Made by a program: the position numbers and the translations under genes
Assembly (NCBI GenBank): GCA_963989385.1
Contig: OZ022499.1
Coordinates: forward strand, 77,234,903 to 77,298,902
Direction: 5' to 3'
Source: Ctena decussata
Lineage: Eukaryota; Mollusca; Bivalvia; Lucinida; Lucinidae
DNA length: 64,000 nt
Shown: positions 58,301-58,438 of the stretch, in pieces
Layout of the letters: each line of letters opens with the position of its first letter
How positions within the stretch are numbered: the stretch's first letter is position 1
The notes under the pieces: generated by a model
Seen by the model: only the letters and a program-made list of their open reading frames with translations
Told to the model about the DNA's origin: nothing
Database searches by the model: none

Positions 58301-58438
58301 TAAAAAAAATATAGAAACCATTCTAACTTACCTTGGTATACAATTTGGAGATGACTTTTCAACCTCCCAAGTCGCAAACAACTTCATAGACACGACTTTT
58401 TGGCTAGGCCCATTAGGGCCTTTGCCTTTGTCAGCCAT
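4210..58438 (-). CDS. PACS: PACS-family acidic-cluster sorting adaptor, 14 exons, 3' end outside window
   Basis: Fourteen exons found by eye join in frame through AG/GT junctions into about 556 residues that align along their length with vertebrate PACS1/PACS2. Landmarks are LFATWEV (exon 1), CSLTLTNL (exon 2), [18 protein letters not shown] (exon 4), [10 protein letters not shown] (exon 5), DRSPDID plus an acidic run (exon 6), [15 protein letters not shown] (exon 7), [11 protein letters not shown] (exons 8-9), VNTQEWQGQ (exon 12), ICTCSDADV (exon 13) and [16 protein letters not shown] (exon 14). Known family role: PACS proteins are cytosolic adaptors that bind phosphorylated acidic clusters on cargo such as furin and link it to AP-1/AP-3 for return to the trans-Golgi; PACS-2 also acts at ER-mitochondria contacts. 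Vertebrate proteins have about 900-960 residues, so roughly 320 C-terminal residues should lie beyond base 1. No stop or frameshift was seen. Function is inferred from the family. Confidence 0.95.
5222..5475 (-). mobile_element. tRNA-headed SINE-2, copy 1, head clipped
   Basis: Shares GTAAACAGCTATGGTCATGT, GGTCAGTTAACCTAACCACA and CTATTCCTGGGCAGGC with the copies at 42055 and 43966. The tRNA-like head is cut after CACCTGACTTG on the minus strand. TTTTGCCGTATATTG and TTTACCGTATAAATG flank it, a likely worn target duplication. Confidence 0.7.
6028..7397 (+). mobile_element. MITE-A copy 1, split by P2
   Basis: The left part (6028-6217) begins TGAGCCGAGACATGAGAAAA and has the usual palindromic middle (CTGATCACAG, GGCTGATCTGAG). 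The right part (7371-7397) is GTTGGTTTTTGTCATGTAGC and GGCTCA. The 1.15-kb P2 sits between them at CACTTTGTT/GTTGG. Confidence 0.7.
6218..7370 (+). mobile_element. Tandem-core element P2 inside MITE-A
   Basis: Left end CGTTTGAAAAACGGGACGTA with a GTCCGTCCGTCCGTC tract nearby; right end GGGCGTATATTGCCCCGCTT with hairpin CCGC-TT-GCGG. The core has units of about 150 bp, marked by AGCAATGTGTATTAGG-like text near 6682, 6838, 6992, 7144 and 7292. Both flanks are halves of one MITE-A copy, so the borders are good to a few bases. Confidence 0.65.
7441..7622 (+). mobile_element. MITE-C copy 1
   Basis: GGGCCTCGTTGTTCAAAACT-AAC at left, GCTTTGAACAATCTTGCCC-AG at right: inverted ends of the family also seen at 37099 and 42474. 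The middle holds GTGAGAAGCTTTTGCAATGC. Confidence 0.55.
7809..8015 (+). mobile_element. MITE-A copy 2, eroded
   Basis: TGTGACACAACAAAAACGAG at left and GATTTTGACAAGTAGTGGTT at right are diverged forms of the MITE-A terminal repeats; the centre keeps GATCAGACTGG and GACTGATCTGAATC. It has more changes than copies 3 and 5, so it is probably older. Confidence 0.6.
8794..9031 (+). mobile_element. MITE-A copy 3, intact
   Basis: 238 bp. TGAGCCGCGACACGACAAAA at left pairs almost perfectly with its complement at right (TTTTGTCGTGTCGCGGCTCA). Inner arms GCAGACTCAGATCAGCCTGG and GGCTGATCTGAGTCTGCGC also pair, so the element folds into a long hairpin. Non-coding and presumably moved in trans. It is a good reference for the family. 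Confidence 0.8.
9290..9380. repeat. 91-bp perfect-type palindrome
   Basis: GACTGTCATTAGAAGCGTCA pairs with TGGTGCTTCTAATGGCAGTC and TTATAATGATGTCC pairs with GGACATCATTATA around an AGGACAT centre. A hairpin this tight is probably a small MITE; no second copy was seen in the window. Confidence 0.6.
9381..11108. other. PACS intron 13 middle, mostly unique AT-rich sequence
   Basis: No coding signal on either strand. Two worn copies of the CTAGATCC hairpin repeat are visible (10280-10380, 10660-10740: CTTGATCCATTGTGTATGAT). The rest shows nothing I can assign. Confidence 0.45.
11109..11254 (+). mobile_element. MITE-B copy 1
   Basis: 146 bp. The CGGAGGTTATAAAACTTGAG arm mirrors AATAACCTCGG at right; the centre CTTCCAAGCACATGCTCGGAAG and the CACACTGATTGGCTG/CAGCCAATCAGTGTG arms form a nearly perfect hairpin. 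Same length as copy 2. Confidence 0.75.
11782..11999 (+). mobile_element. Tc1/mariner-like MITE-D with TA target
   Basis: 218 bp between TA dinucleotides (11780-11781 and 12000-12001). Ends CAGTCAACCCTCGATATCTC and CGAGATATCGAGAGTTGACTG are inverted. Internally GATATCTCAAAG is repeated in both orientations and GGTACC marks the centre of an inner palindrome (AATTTTCTGGTACCAGAAAATT). CAGT-type ends and TA targets are typical of the Tc1/mariner group. Confidence 0.75.
12459..12985 (+). mobile_element. MITE-E copy 1, split by a 329-bp inverted repeat
   Basis: Left part has GAGCGCCAGATGAGAAGGGA and GATAATTTAGGG; right part has GAGGGAGTCACAACTTATG, AAAAATTACCCCCAAATA and CTTGCTCTGAG. These are the two halves of the family seen whole at 16031 and 40504. 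The foreign 12576-12904 block sits near the centre. Confidence 0.6.
12576..12904 (+). mobile_element. 329-bp hairpin transposon with CACAGGG ends
   Basis: CACAGGGTATAATCGATTCC at left is the exact complement of GGAATCGATTATACCCTGTG at right; the inverted arms go on (GCTAATTTTAGCTTCCTG / CAGGAAGCGAAAATTAGC, GACTGTACATCAT / ATGATGTACAGTC). Inside, GGAAGC/GCTTCC blocks repeat. The flanks TTAAG and TTATG may be a target duplication with one change. CACAG-type ends recall the CACTA/Chapaev group, but that is a weak inference. Confidence 0.7.
13297..13403 (-). CDS. PACS: PACS exon 13
   Basis: Residues 470-504 and two bases of residue 505. [20 protein letters not shown], then [15 protein letters not shown], matches vertebrate PVVCTCS--EVQ--LS-L-TRIQRY. 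Acceptor attacag, donor AATT/GTAAGT. The intron that follows (13) is 8.9 kb and full of nested repeats. Confidence 0.93.
13831..13967. repeat. Hairpin MITE near PACS exon 13
   Basis: ACCATGATAGTGTCTTTTGG with TATCAAGTTTATCAGG mirrors CCTGATAAACTTGATATCAA and AAGACACCATCATGGT. The loop of about 60 bp has CTTGGCAAGCC and CCTAGG. Lies in intron 12, 430 bp from exon 13. Confidence 0.6.
14354..14458 (-). CDS. PACS: PACS exon 12 (start of C-terminal PACS domain)
   Basis: 35 codons, phase 0 at both ends (residues 435-469): [20 protein letters not shown], then [15 protein letters not shown]. It matches vertebrate PRKVVYDQLNQIL and NVILVNTTDWQGQ closely and opens the conserved C-terminal PACS domain. 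Acceptor cttgcag, donor CAG/GTGAGT. Confidence 0.94.
14547..14786. repeat. Hairpin MITE-J (GGAGCAAATTC family)
   Basis: GAATTTGCTCCCCTAGGAGC-AAATTC is the central palindrome; GGTACACTTTCAGGAGAAGC and GAAGCGTATCCATGCACC are the ends. CACAAAAGTTGTTTC and TTGTGACTTCCTG-type text recurs in copies near 4445-4680, 5747-5973, 16233-16444, 22175-22423, 30262-30462 and 37784-37962. It is the most frequent small repeat of the window. Confidence 0.6.
14787..16030. other. PACS intron 11 segment
   Basis: No gene. The segment 15767-15862 has CCGTATACGCGGTAATTTTC and TTAATTTTCGCGGACCTTAA, an inverted repeat with TTCGCGG arms, probably a small MITE. Otherwise AT-rich and featureless. Confidence 0.45.
16031..16228 (+). 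mobile_element. MITE-E copy 2
   Basis: Inverted arms GAGCTCTAGATAAGAGGGG and ACTCCCGCTTATCTAGGGC, inner GATAATTGAGGGATAATTTT/ AATTATCCCTAATTATC, and a central palindrome CTGAACCGTCTCGGCGGGAC. The whole copy would fold into one hairpin. Non-coding. Confidence 0.65.
16545..17060 (+). repeat. Foldback repeat I, copy 1
   Basis: TTGTCATTTGGGGAGGTAAA at about 16880 mirrors TTGCCTCCCCAAATGACAAT near 16990; within it CGGTTTTATGGTCGCAAATT mirrors AATTTCCCACCATAAAACCG around GCTCCGCTGGCGCG. The left half (TGCGACGTCCGATTGGATAA, CGACGTCATTACGTAACGTC) belongs to the same repeat, as copy 2 shows. Confidence 0.65.
17061..18636. other. PACS intron 11 segment, T-rich
   Basis: Nothing coding. T-rich runs at 17807-17846 and 18212-18231. 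Being on the plus strand they read as A-rich on the PACS transcript. GACGTAAATTTT-like text near 18350 also occurs at 24640 and marks a dispersed repeat. Confidence 0.45.
18637..18879 (-). CDS. PACS: PACS exon 11 (disordered middle region)
   Basis: 243 bp, 81 codons, phase 0 at both ends (residues 354-434). A Thr/Val-rich start ([20 protein letters not shown]) is followed by a basic part with [14 protein letters not shown] and [18 protein letters not shown] lines up with RSTSLKE of PACS2, the region of its reported Akt/14-3-3 site (Ser437); Arg at -3 is kept here but Arg at -5 is not. The donor TCG/GTCAGT is weaker than others; it was chosen because it keeps phase with exon 12. Confidence 0.82.
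19453..21627 (+). mobile_element. MITE-A copy 4, split by H2
   Basis: Only the first 23 bp (TGAGCCCTGGCATGAGAAAA plus CCA) lie left of H2; the rest starts at GTGGTTGTGCACCCAGTGCA after H2 and ends TTTTCTCATGTTGTGGCTCA. Intact copies give the empty site, with CCAACAAAGTGG where H2 now sits. Confidence 0.7.
19476..21429 (+). mobile_element. Pearl/HINE-like element H2, inserted in MITE-A
   Basis: Same ends as H1 in the plus orientation: the AGGGCC/GGCCCT hairpin and CGCTCACCTGA at left, GAGCCGCTGGCTCAGGTGAGC and AAAAA at right, with a GGACGGACG tract before the right end. Core units are marked by GGTTCTGGAG at 19817, 20264, 20709 and 21172 (spacing 447, 445, 463). The flanks are the two halves of a MITE-A copy. 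Confidence 0.75.
22175..22423. repeat. Hairpin MITE-J, another clear copy
   Basis: AGGTAAATGGGCACACATAC at left and GTATACCCATACACCT at right are inverted; the centre has AAAGAATTTGCTGCC and GCTCCTAAAGGAGCAAATTC. It directly precedes MITE-A copy 5. Confidence 0.55.
22485..22722 (+). mobile_element. MITE-A copy 5, intact
   Basis: 238 bp, the same length as copy 3. It begins TGAGCCACGACGCGAGAAAA and ends TTTTCTCGTGTCGCGGCTCA. The inner palindrome has CAGTCTGATCAGAGTCTTCA and GAGTCTGACCAGACTGG. Flanked by TATA on both sides, a possible target duplication. Confidence 0.8.
23177..23458 (+). mobile_element. tRNA-headed SINE-1, copy 1, with 10-bp target duplication
   Basis: A-box TAGCCGAGTGG (23192-23202) and B-box-like GAGTTCGTGGCTC (23247-23259) mark a polymerase III promoter of tRNA-Ser/Leu type. 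The body ends in an ACCTTT-type repeat. ACCATTTGTT lies on both sides (23167-23176 and 23459-23468). Confidence 0.85.
23725..23772 (-). CDS. PACS: PACS exon 10 (small symmetric linker exon)
   Basis: 48 bp, 16 codons, phase 0 at both ends (residues 338-353): [16 protein letters not shown]. No residue match to vertebrate PACS can be claimed. It is called on good splice sites (ctcgcag, GCA/GTAAGT), an open frame and position between exons 9 and 11. It can be skipped without a frameshift. Confidence 0.7.
23875..24084 (+). mobile_element. MITE-A copy 6
   Basis: Begins TGAGCCACGACAAAACCAAC and ends GGTTTTGTTATGTAGCGGCT plus CA. The inner arms are shortened and diverged (GACTCAGCACAGCCTGGACA). About 100 bp from PACS exon 10, within intron 9. 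Confidence 0.65.
24350..24413. repeat. Short hairpin repeat
   Basis: GGACACCTAAAAACT and GGTTTTAGGTGTCC pair at the ends, ATTTTCCATTTG and CAAATGGAAAAT pair inside around AAA. Probably the core of a MITE; an AGGTGTTC/TTTTAGGTGTCC-like text also marks MITE-F edges. Confidence 0.5.
25174..25390 (+). mobile_element. MITE-F copy 1, TA-flanked
   Basis: Ends CCGTAATGACCCTAAAACTT and ATTTAGGGACATTACTG are inverted and flanked by TA. The centre TGCTCCTTAAGGAGCA is a perfect palindrome inside GTAGACC/GGTCTAC arms. The TA flanks suggest a Tc1/mariner-type mover. Confidence 0.7.
25400..25610 (+). mobile_element. MITE-F copy 2, diverged
   Basis: Directly follows copy 1. ACAGTAAAAATTCTAACTAT at left and ATAGTAATTATTTTTGGTGT at right are poor matches, but the centre (GTGAAGGCCCAGGTCAGACT, CCTAATGAGG, AGTCTGATCAGGGCCTTCAC) is a clear family palindrome. 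Confidence 0.55.
25611..26220. other. PACS intron 9 segment, unassigned
   Basis: AT-rich, no repeat ends or open frame of note between MITE-F copy 2 and PACS exon 9. Confidence 0.4.
26221..26275 (-). CDS. PACS: PACS exon 9 (linker)
   Basis: A 55-bp exon, residues 319-337: [19 protein letters not shown]. The RPFF-G start matches vertebrate KPFFEG; the rest is low-complexity linker. Acceptor tttcag, donor ACG/GTGAGT. It was found by frame and homology to the short motif, so it is slightly less certain than its neighbours. Confidence 0.85.
26629..26735. repeat. Hairpin repeat with TGGCGA motifs, poly-A behind
   Basis: CTCGCCAAAGTCGCCAAATG mirrors GATTTGGCGAAAACAAGTGG around ATATTTTTGGCTCCAAAAATAT. 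A run of about 19 A follows at 26741. Related text (CAATTTGGCGAAAGTGGTGG) recurs at about 28060-28090. Confidence 0.5.
27181..27297 (+). repeat. 45-bp direct duplication, 72-bp period
   Basis: ATTAGACTGCATGAATGCGC through TTCACTTGAC occurs at 27181-27225 and again, unchanged, at 27253-27297. GCGCAGGCTGATC resembles the inner arm of MITE-A, so this may derive from an old MITE-A copy. Confidence 0.75.
27298..28737. other. PACS intron 8 segment
   Basis: No gene. A palindromic repeat at 28390-28590 has TTCGGACAGTGGGTAAATTC at left, CGAATTTACCCGCCTGTCCA at right and TGATGAGACGGCTCATC at the centre, a relative of MITE-F. CTTACTTACTTACTACTTAT at 27664 recalls the L2/CR1-type tail repeat but lacks the preceding conserved block. 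Confidence 0.45.
28738..28889 (-). CDS. PACS: PACS exon 8
   Basis: Residues 269-318 and two bases of Arg319. Acidic text ([19 protein letters not shown]) is followed by STPKPRL, which matches the vertebrate LSTPKPKL motif. The D-L-D/E-L pattern is shared with PACS1/2. Acceptor tgcag/GTGCTA, donor TTACG/GTAAGT. Confidence 0.92.
29608..29667 (-). CDS. PACS: PACS exon 7
   Basis: A 60-bp symmetric exon of 20 codons, phase 0 at both ends (residues 249-268): [20 protein letters not shown]. It is nearly identical to the vertebrate segment after the acidic cluster, which is basic and predicted helical. Acceptor tttcag, donor GAT/GTAAGT. Confidence 0.92.
29850..30208 (+). repeat. Foldback repeat I, copy 2
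   Basis: Begins TCTAATGCACTTATAAATGT and ends CAGTTATCCCCTAATTAT, as copy 1 does. Many changes at CG sites (for example CAAATTGCGTTTTACGGTTC against the CG-richer copy 1) fit decay of methylated CpG. Lies in PACS intron 6. Confidence 0.6.
30640..30855 (+). mobile_element. MITE-E copy 3, eroded
   Basis: AGAGCTCCAGATAGGAAAGT at left and the central TAGAACTGTCTCTGCGAGAT and GGTTCTACTGAGG identify the family. The right arm fades near 30850, about 30 bp from PACS exon 6. Confidence 0.5.
30884..31059 (-). CDS. PACS: PACS exon 6 (acidic autoregulatory segment)
   Basis: Residues 190-248. [18 protein letters not shown] is followed by [16 protein letters not shown] and a basic tail ([13 protein letters not shown]). 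In PACS1 the matching acidic cluster carries Ser278, a CK2 site that controls cargo binding through contact with the FBR. Here several Ser residues sit in S-x-x-D/E context, so the same control is likely but not shown. The DRSPDID start is closer to PACS1 than to PACS2. Donor: AGG/GTATGT. Confidence 0.92.
31325..31713 (+). mobile_element. MITE-A copy 7, split by MITE-B
   Basis: Left TGAGCCATGACATGAGAAAA, right TTTTCTCTTGTCATGGCTCA. MITE-B occupies 31391-31536 inside the left arm, between GATCGACCTGG and TGGGCATCTGCCC, so a CCTGG-like stretch is present on both sides. Confidence 0.75.
31391..31536 (+). mobile_element. MITE-B copy 2, inside MITE-A
   Basis: 146 bp, ends AGAGGTTATAAAACTTGAG and CTCAAGTTTTATATCCTCGG; centre CTTCCGAGCACATGCTCGGAAG is a perfect palindrome. 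Close to copy 1 in sequence. Placed within the left arm of MITE-A copy 7. Confidence 0.75.
31833..33627 (+). mobile_element. Pearl/HINE-like element H3, 145-bp monomer type
   Basis: Left end AACAAGAGGGCCATGATGGC with GCTCACCTGAG; right end GCACTTCGTGCTCAGGTGAG, where GAGCAC-TTC-GTGCTC forms a hairpin. The core has two blocks. GTGACCTA repeats at about 32118, 32263, 32408 and 32553; TAGCTCTGG repeats at 32690, 32836, 32981, 33126, 33271 and 33416. Both have a 145-bp period, and the blocks look like diverged forms of one monomer. Confidence 0.75.
33637..33653. repeat. AT microsatellite
   Basis: TATATATATATATATATA run just after element H3 and upstream (on the coding strand, downstream) of PACS exon 5. 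Confidence 0.8.
33868..34027 (-). CDS. PACS: PACS exon 5 (FBR end)
   Basis: Residues 137-189 plus one base of Asp190. It starts [16 protein letters not shown] and contains [14 protein letters not shown], matching the vertebrate EIKIYSLSSQPIDHE segment that closes the FBR. The stretch between these ([10 protein letters not shown]) is diverged. The acceptor is tttcag/GTGTTAC and the donor is GTTG/GTAAGA. It sits between two pearl-like elements, which end 240 bp below and start 220 bp above it. Confidence 0.92.
34248..36208 (+). mobile_element. Pearl/HINE-like element H4
   Basis: Near-identical layout to H2: AACAAGAGGGCCATGAGGCC, CGCTCACCTGA, four core units of about 450 bp, a GGACGGACGACGG tract, then GAGCCGCTGGCTCAGGTGAG and CTAAAAA. 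H2 and H4 share long stretches with only scattered changes, so they are the closest pair of the five. It lies in PACS intron 4, about 220 bp from exon 5. Confidence 0.75.
36334..36423 (+). repeat. Detached 3' tail of the L2/CR1-type element
   Basis: The block beginning GAGGGCCTCATGGAAGATTA, then GCTAAATGTTGTCACCC, GTTAAATAAAG and an ACTT repeat matches the last 85 bp of the intron-1 element (55778-55863) with few changes. It is in the same orientation. It is either an extremely 5'-truncated copy or a short element that borrows this tail. Confidence 0.75.
36640..36780 (+). repeat. 37-bp tandem repeat, four units, each palindromic
   Basis: GGATCCATCTTTTAAGATGG starts at 36650, 36687, 36724 and 36761, with AACAATCCCAAAAATCT between. 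TCCATCTTTTAAGATGGA is itself an imperfect palindrome. The unit is half of the hairpin repeat seen at 44700-44825, multiplied in tandem. Confidence 0.85.
37099..37321 (+). mobile_element. MITE-C copy 2
   Basis: GGGCCCAGTTGTTTCGAAGC and AGTTTGGAACAACCCGGCCC are inverted ends. Centre GCACTGCAAAAGCTTCTCAC. Its right 44 bp form part of the left arm of a large inverted repeat. Confidence 0.6.
37278..37781. repeat. Inverted repeat, 107-bp arms with one mismatch
   Basis: The arm 37278-37384 (AACGTTAACTAACGATGTGG to TCTCCATAAATCA) is repeated in reverse at 37675-37781 with a single difference (ACCCGG/ACCGGG). The 290-bp spacer has a smaller inverted pair around TTTTTGGAATAGCTATTAAA. The arm includes the right end of MITE-C copy 2 plus non-MITE sequence, so this is a local inverted duplication, not a simple element. 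Confidence 0.8.
37988..38110 (-). CDS. PACS: PACS exon 4 (FBR core)
   Basis: 41 codons, phase 0 at both ends (residues 96-136). [20 protein letters not shown], then [21 protein letters not shown], is the best conserved block of the FBR and was decisive for the family call. This region binds acidic-cluster cargo and adaptor subunits in vertebrate PACS. Splice sites are tttcag and CAG/GTATTC. A large inverted repeat lies about 200 bp away in the following intron. Confidence 0.95.
38217..38434 (+). mobile_element. MITE-F copy 3
   Basis: ATAATGACCCTAAACTTTCG and TTTTTAGGGTCATTAT form the ends; the centre has GCTCCTTCAGGAGC. Just inside PACS intron 3, about 110 bp from exon 4, and followed by a SINE at 38481. 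Confidence 0.65.
38481..38757 (-). mobile_element. tRNA-headed SINE-1, copy 2
   Basis: Same family reversed: GAGGCGCCGTTGTCTAGTGG begins at 38757, followed by GCAGAAAGTCGCCGGAAGGT, GATTCGAAAAAGGTACCC (complement strand) and a GGGAAACCT end. The A-box has drifted (TTGTCTAGTGG), so this copy is probably inactive. No clear target duplication. Confidence 0.75.
39004..39246 (+). mobile_element. MITE-E copy 4
   Basis: GCTCCAGATAAGAAGGGGTT at left, CCCCACTTTATCTGCAGC at right, centre AACCATCTCAATGAGATGGT. GGGGTCATAACA occurs twice in the right half (about 39129 and 39166), a small internal duplication absent from other copies. Confidence 0.6.
40009..40098 (-). CDS. PACS: PACS exon 3 (FBR)
   Basis: Exactly 30 codons, phase 0 at both ends (residues 66-95): [14 protein letters not shown] followed by [11 protein letters not shown]. 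The SKR-LRS and L-L-F-MQ positions match the vertebrate family; the middle is diverged. The acceptor is tttcag and the donor is CAA/GTAAGT. Confidence 0.9.
40504..40702 (+). mobile_element. MITE-E copy 5
   Basis: GAGCTCTAGATAAGAGGGAG and CTCCCTCTTATCTACAGCTC close a 199-bp near-perfect inverted repeat with centre GAACCGTCTCGTCGAGACGG. The cleanest copy of the family here, so probably the youngest. Confidence 0.7.
41352..41554 (+). mobile_element. MITE-F copy 4
   Basis: Ends CCGTAATGAACCTAAATATT and ATTTTAGGGTTATTACCG, TA on both sides, centre GCTCCTGAAGGAGC. Relative to copies 1 and 3 it is in the reverse orientation, as judged by the order of CATCATTTGGATGCATTAAC. Confidence 0.65.
41836..41945. 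repeat. Hairpin repeat
   Basis: GTGCTCCTGTATTACTGAAT and TTTATTAAACTCG mirror CGTTTAATAAATTCAGTAAT and ACATGAGCAC, with a 45-bp loop. It follows a TTATCATATGAC/GTCATATGATAA pair (about 41626 and 41811) that bounds an older palindromic repeat. Confidence 0.55.
41980..42425 (+). mobile_element. MITE-F copy 5, split by a SINE
   Basis: Left half has AACAAACAGTGCAGACCCAG and CAAACTGCTCTAATCAGAG; right half has ACTGCATGTTCTGAATGCAT and AGGACGATTATGGTAATTAT. The SINE at 42055-42332 entered the right arm. Confidence 0.55.
42055..42332 (-). mobile_element. tRNA-headed SINE-2, copy 2, inside MITE-F
   Basis: Head GTAGCGCAATCGGTAGG on the minus strand is intact; the B-box (GGGTTCTATACC) has decayed. 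Flanks ACACTGTCTACA (42043-42054) and ACACTGTTTACA (42333-42344) are a 12-bp target duplication with one change. The tail is a CAAT-type repeat. Confidence 0.8.
42474..42714 (+). mobile_element. MITE-C copy 3
   Basis: GGGTCTTCAAAACTAACGAC and AACCATACTTTGAACCAGGC-CC are the ends; centre GTGAGGAGCTTTTGCAGTGC-AAAAGCTCC is palindromic. Confidence 0.55.
43287..43896. mobile_element. 610-bp TIR element G (non-autonomous DNA transposon)
   Basis: Terminal inverted repeats of about 36 bp: TGAGCCGTTCTCTGTGAAAA-CC at left and GTTTTCACAAAGAATGGCTC-A at right, continuing into GGCTTAATGAC/GTCACTAAGCC. Its first six bases equal those of MITE-A, so both may use the same transposase. The inside is unique-looking, with ATTACGTAAT and several ACGT-rich patches, and has no long open frame. 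Confidence 0.65.
43966..44241 (-). mobile_element. tRNA-headed SINE-2, copy 3, with 12-bp target duplication
   Basis: On the minus strand: GGTAGCGCAATCGG (A-box, 44218-44229 region) and GGTTCGAATCC (B-box, 44174-44184), both close to RNA polymerase III consensus, then a 200-bp body and an AAC-repeat tail. TCAGTTGTGTGT occurs directly on both sides (43954-43965 and 44242-44253). The head resembles a tRNA with CGT in the loop (threonine-like), a guess by eye. SINEs of this kind need a LINE partner in trans. Confidence 0.88.
44700..44825. repeat. Hairpin repeat (CTAGATCC family)
   Basis: CCAAAAAATCTAGATCCATC-TTACAA-GATGGATCTAGATTTTTGG is a near-perfect hairpin flanked by GGGGTTTACC and GAAACCCCC and by TTATAAGATG/CATCTTATAA. 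Related, more worn copies are at about 3951-4080, 10246-10383, 43107-43225, 44261-44390 and 44474-44600. Confidence 0.65.
44893..44980 (-). CDS. PACS: PACS exon 2 (FBR)
   Basis: Encodes residues 36-65, with Arg36 completed across the junction. [19 protein letters not shown] and SVIISVRMQ match the strongly conserved start of the PACS furin-binding region. The acceptor is tttcag and the donor is CAG/GTTTGT, leaving phase 0. It is separated from exon 1 by a 13.35-kb intron, the largest seen here, which carries a whole L2/CR1-type retrotransposon. Confidence 0.93.
45256..45329 (+). repeat. 37-bp tandem duplication
   Basis: ATGGCGACCTGTTTGGGTTT-ATACCCATTTAATACAG is present twice without change (45256-45292, 45293-45329). 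Identical copies point to a recent slip. Confidence 0.85.
45330..45545. repeat. Degenerate AGATATCTGCATTTAAA array
   Basis: Variants of AGATATCTGCATTT and TTTAAATAGAGATATCTG alternate in both orientations over about 200 bp. Unit about 24-26 bp, AT-rich, self-complementary. No function can be read from it. Confidence 0.5.
45685..48819 (+). mobile_element. Pearl/HINE-like element H5, longest copy, interrupted
   Basis: The left end has the hairpin AGGACCAATGGTCCT and GCTCACCTGA; the right end has GAGCCGCTAGCTCAGGTGAG. The core differs from H1/H2/H4: about five units marked by GGTTCTGGAG(G/A)AGAAG near 46067, 46560, 47034, 47514 and 47978 (period about 465-495). Foreign sequence at about 48036-48596 separates the last core unit from the right end. 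It lies in PACS intron 1. Confidence 0.65.
48036..48596. other. Unassigned 560-bp insert inside H5
   Basis: Repeat sequence stops after GGGCGTGGCGGCCAGCTTGA and resumes at ACCATATATAGGTGTGGC. The text between is unlike the H core and richer in CG (TGCGTGCGCGC, GTACGTGG, CGCCTCGG). It holds a 103-codon open frame (48274-48585) with no recognised motif. No clear terminal repeats were seen. It may be a captured host fragment or another element. Confidence 0.4.
48820..49789. other. PACS intron 1 segment before the L2/CR1-type element
   Basis: No gene. A poly-A of about 18 lies at 49423-49440. GGAATAAATTAATGAAGTAATAAATT near 49710 loosely resembles the 175-bp monomers downstream, so part of this stretch may be an older piece of the element's 5' region. 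Confidence 0.4.
49790..50120 (+). repeat. Two 175-bp tandem monomers in retrotransposon 5' UTR
   Basis: AAAGTATTGAATAAAGG at 49790 and AAAGTTATTGAATAAAGG at 49965 begin two copies about 175 bp apart. Both go on through TATTTTCAGTG, GGAATTTAAGTAA and TTTCTGTG to GTTATTCTG. Tandem 5' monomers act as promoter units in some L1 elements; the same role here is only a guess. Confidence 0.65.
50148..51911 (+). CDS. Retrotransposon ORF1: SGNH esterase plus two CCHC zinc knuckles
   Basis: 587 residues from the ATG at 50148 (ATCATGG context); an open frame upstream has no earlier ATG. Ser/Thr-rich residues 1-60 are followed by a conserved-looking block, about 65-165 (TKPLFKTIL to KKFVDKTN), that I cannot assign. 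A coiled coil follows (about 218-245, [19 protein letters not shown]), then a Pro/Ser linker. An SGNH-hydrolase domain spans about 350-510 with GDSL, GGND and the DSIHL Asp/His, so the catalytic set looks intact. Two CCHC knuckles close it ([28 protein letters not shown]). Known role of the class: RNA-binding chaperone of the ribonucleoprotein. No internal stop, in contrast to ORF2. Confidence 0.88.
   Translation: MAAESTDTVLNGSQQSSNSQSLLPQGETLDRRNDHSESTSDESSFELSGFSNIMPSGADYSSETGDPFNSVFYRVIPSEGSTHIHFYTKPLFKTILSVLEKEFNTPGDDVSKFLLKTHIQGKKCHIHVDRSDLSITATGPGHLTWKENSFRKMTMNMYKKFVDKTNSFVNSQANDSAEHTASSSTHQSDNTQTQILGLLETTSASDSPVLRNISTLMDMIHTLQGQVMKLTAEVNKLVTQASDPLYQTVSETYIGETKEKSDYENAADQNAPDTISQDESADEIQSNQDLNHSFTGDNIRLTSTPGPKLHETPRPCPSSSASSSASQPTTRSRPVPRPRTSLQSQTSPKKILLIGDSLISGINKNGLKDNVYKHGIPGAKVETVLNELAVYDLHQFSHAIIYVGGNDASSRTDIEYFEEKYEQLLLHIKENSQCRILMVNSCPRGDVDTTDVNDIIRGLAEYHKLEMVDVHGAFFNRKGDAINRYYAWDSIHLSDTGVRRLVGTINSKVNIVEDFSQCVFTTSKRRGKSPPSRTQQTNYLRQGDVSKLPCTKCGENNHETRDCKHVGQLKCHHCGYYGHKSRRCGNH
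51990..55337 (+). pseudogene. Retrotransposon ORF2: EEP endonuclease and reverse transcriptase, two frameshifts
   Basis: The first ATG in frame is at 51990, 78 bp after the ORF1 stop, and opens an unusual N-terminal extension of about 165 residues. The EEP endonuclease follows with [21 protein letters not shown] and GLSDHFP. A frameshift falls at the run of seven A near 52718-52725, inside the EEP. Reverse transcriptase motifs lie at about 54000-54530: [10 protein letters not shown] (A), [10 protein letters not shown] (B), YADDTTLY (C). A second frameshift at about 54720-54733 precedes a C-terminal part with [12 protein letters not shown], ending at 55337. All catalytic motifs survive, so the copy is broken but young, or the shifts are sequence errors. 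Confidence 0.85.
55864..56589. other. PACS intron 1 segment, unassigned
   Basis: Less AT-rich than its surroundings (GGTAGGCGGTCCGACATGTG, ATACGGCCATACGCCCG). TAGGCGGTC occurs twice (56310 and 56372). No coding signal or repeat family was recognised. Confidence 0.4.
56590..57238 (+). mobile_element. Tandem-core element P3 (about 170-180-bp unit)
   Basis: GATCATCATACCTTC occurs near 56657, 56836 and 57002 (spacing 179 and 166). An ACGTACGTACGTAC tract follows at about 57140. The right end is a hairpin, TGCCCCCGGCCAT-GCCA-ATGGCGGAGGCA, then TAAAAA. The left border is unclear. The layout repeats that of P1. Confidence 0.55.
57257..57864. mobile_element. Candidate TIR element with GTTTTCGGGGTG ends
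   Basis: GTACCAGTTTTCGGGGTG at 57258 mirrors CACCCCGAAAACAGGTAC at 57846 with one change. A third GTTTTCGGGGTAC lies inside at about 57466. The interior has ACGTCATGGATGACGTCA (57690 region), which is palindromic. No open frame of note. The family is not known to me. Confidence 0.45.
57865..58331. other. PACS intron 1 start
   Basis: A short inverted pair, TGAACGAGATC/GATCTCATTCA, lies at 58203-58240. CGCTAATCGGTAAAATTTCC and CACTAATCAGTAAACCCC near 58000-58070 form a loose repeat. No enhancer-like cluster could be recognised by eye. Confidence 0.35.
58332..58438 (-). CDS. PACS: PACS exon 1 (start codon)
   Basis: Encodes residues 1-35 and two bases of Arg36. A leader rich in K, G and P ([13 protein letters not shown]) precedes [18 protein letters not shown], which matches the N-terminal edge of the PACS furin-binding region. 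The ATG at 58438 is supported by an in-frame TAA five codons upstream (58451-58453) and a reasonable context (ATCATGG). The donor is CCAAG/GTAAGT. The leader is far shorter than the long low-complexity N-terminus of vertebrate PACS1 and closer to PACS2. An upstream non-coding exon cannot be excluded. Confidence 0.93.
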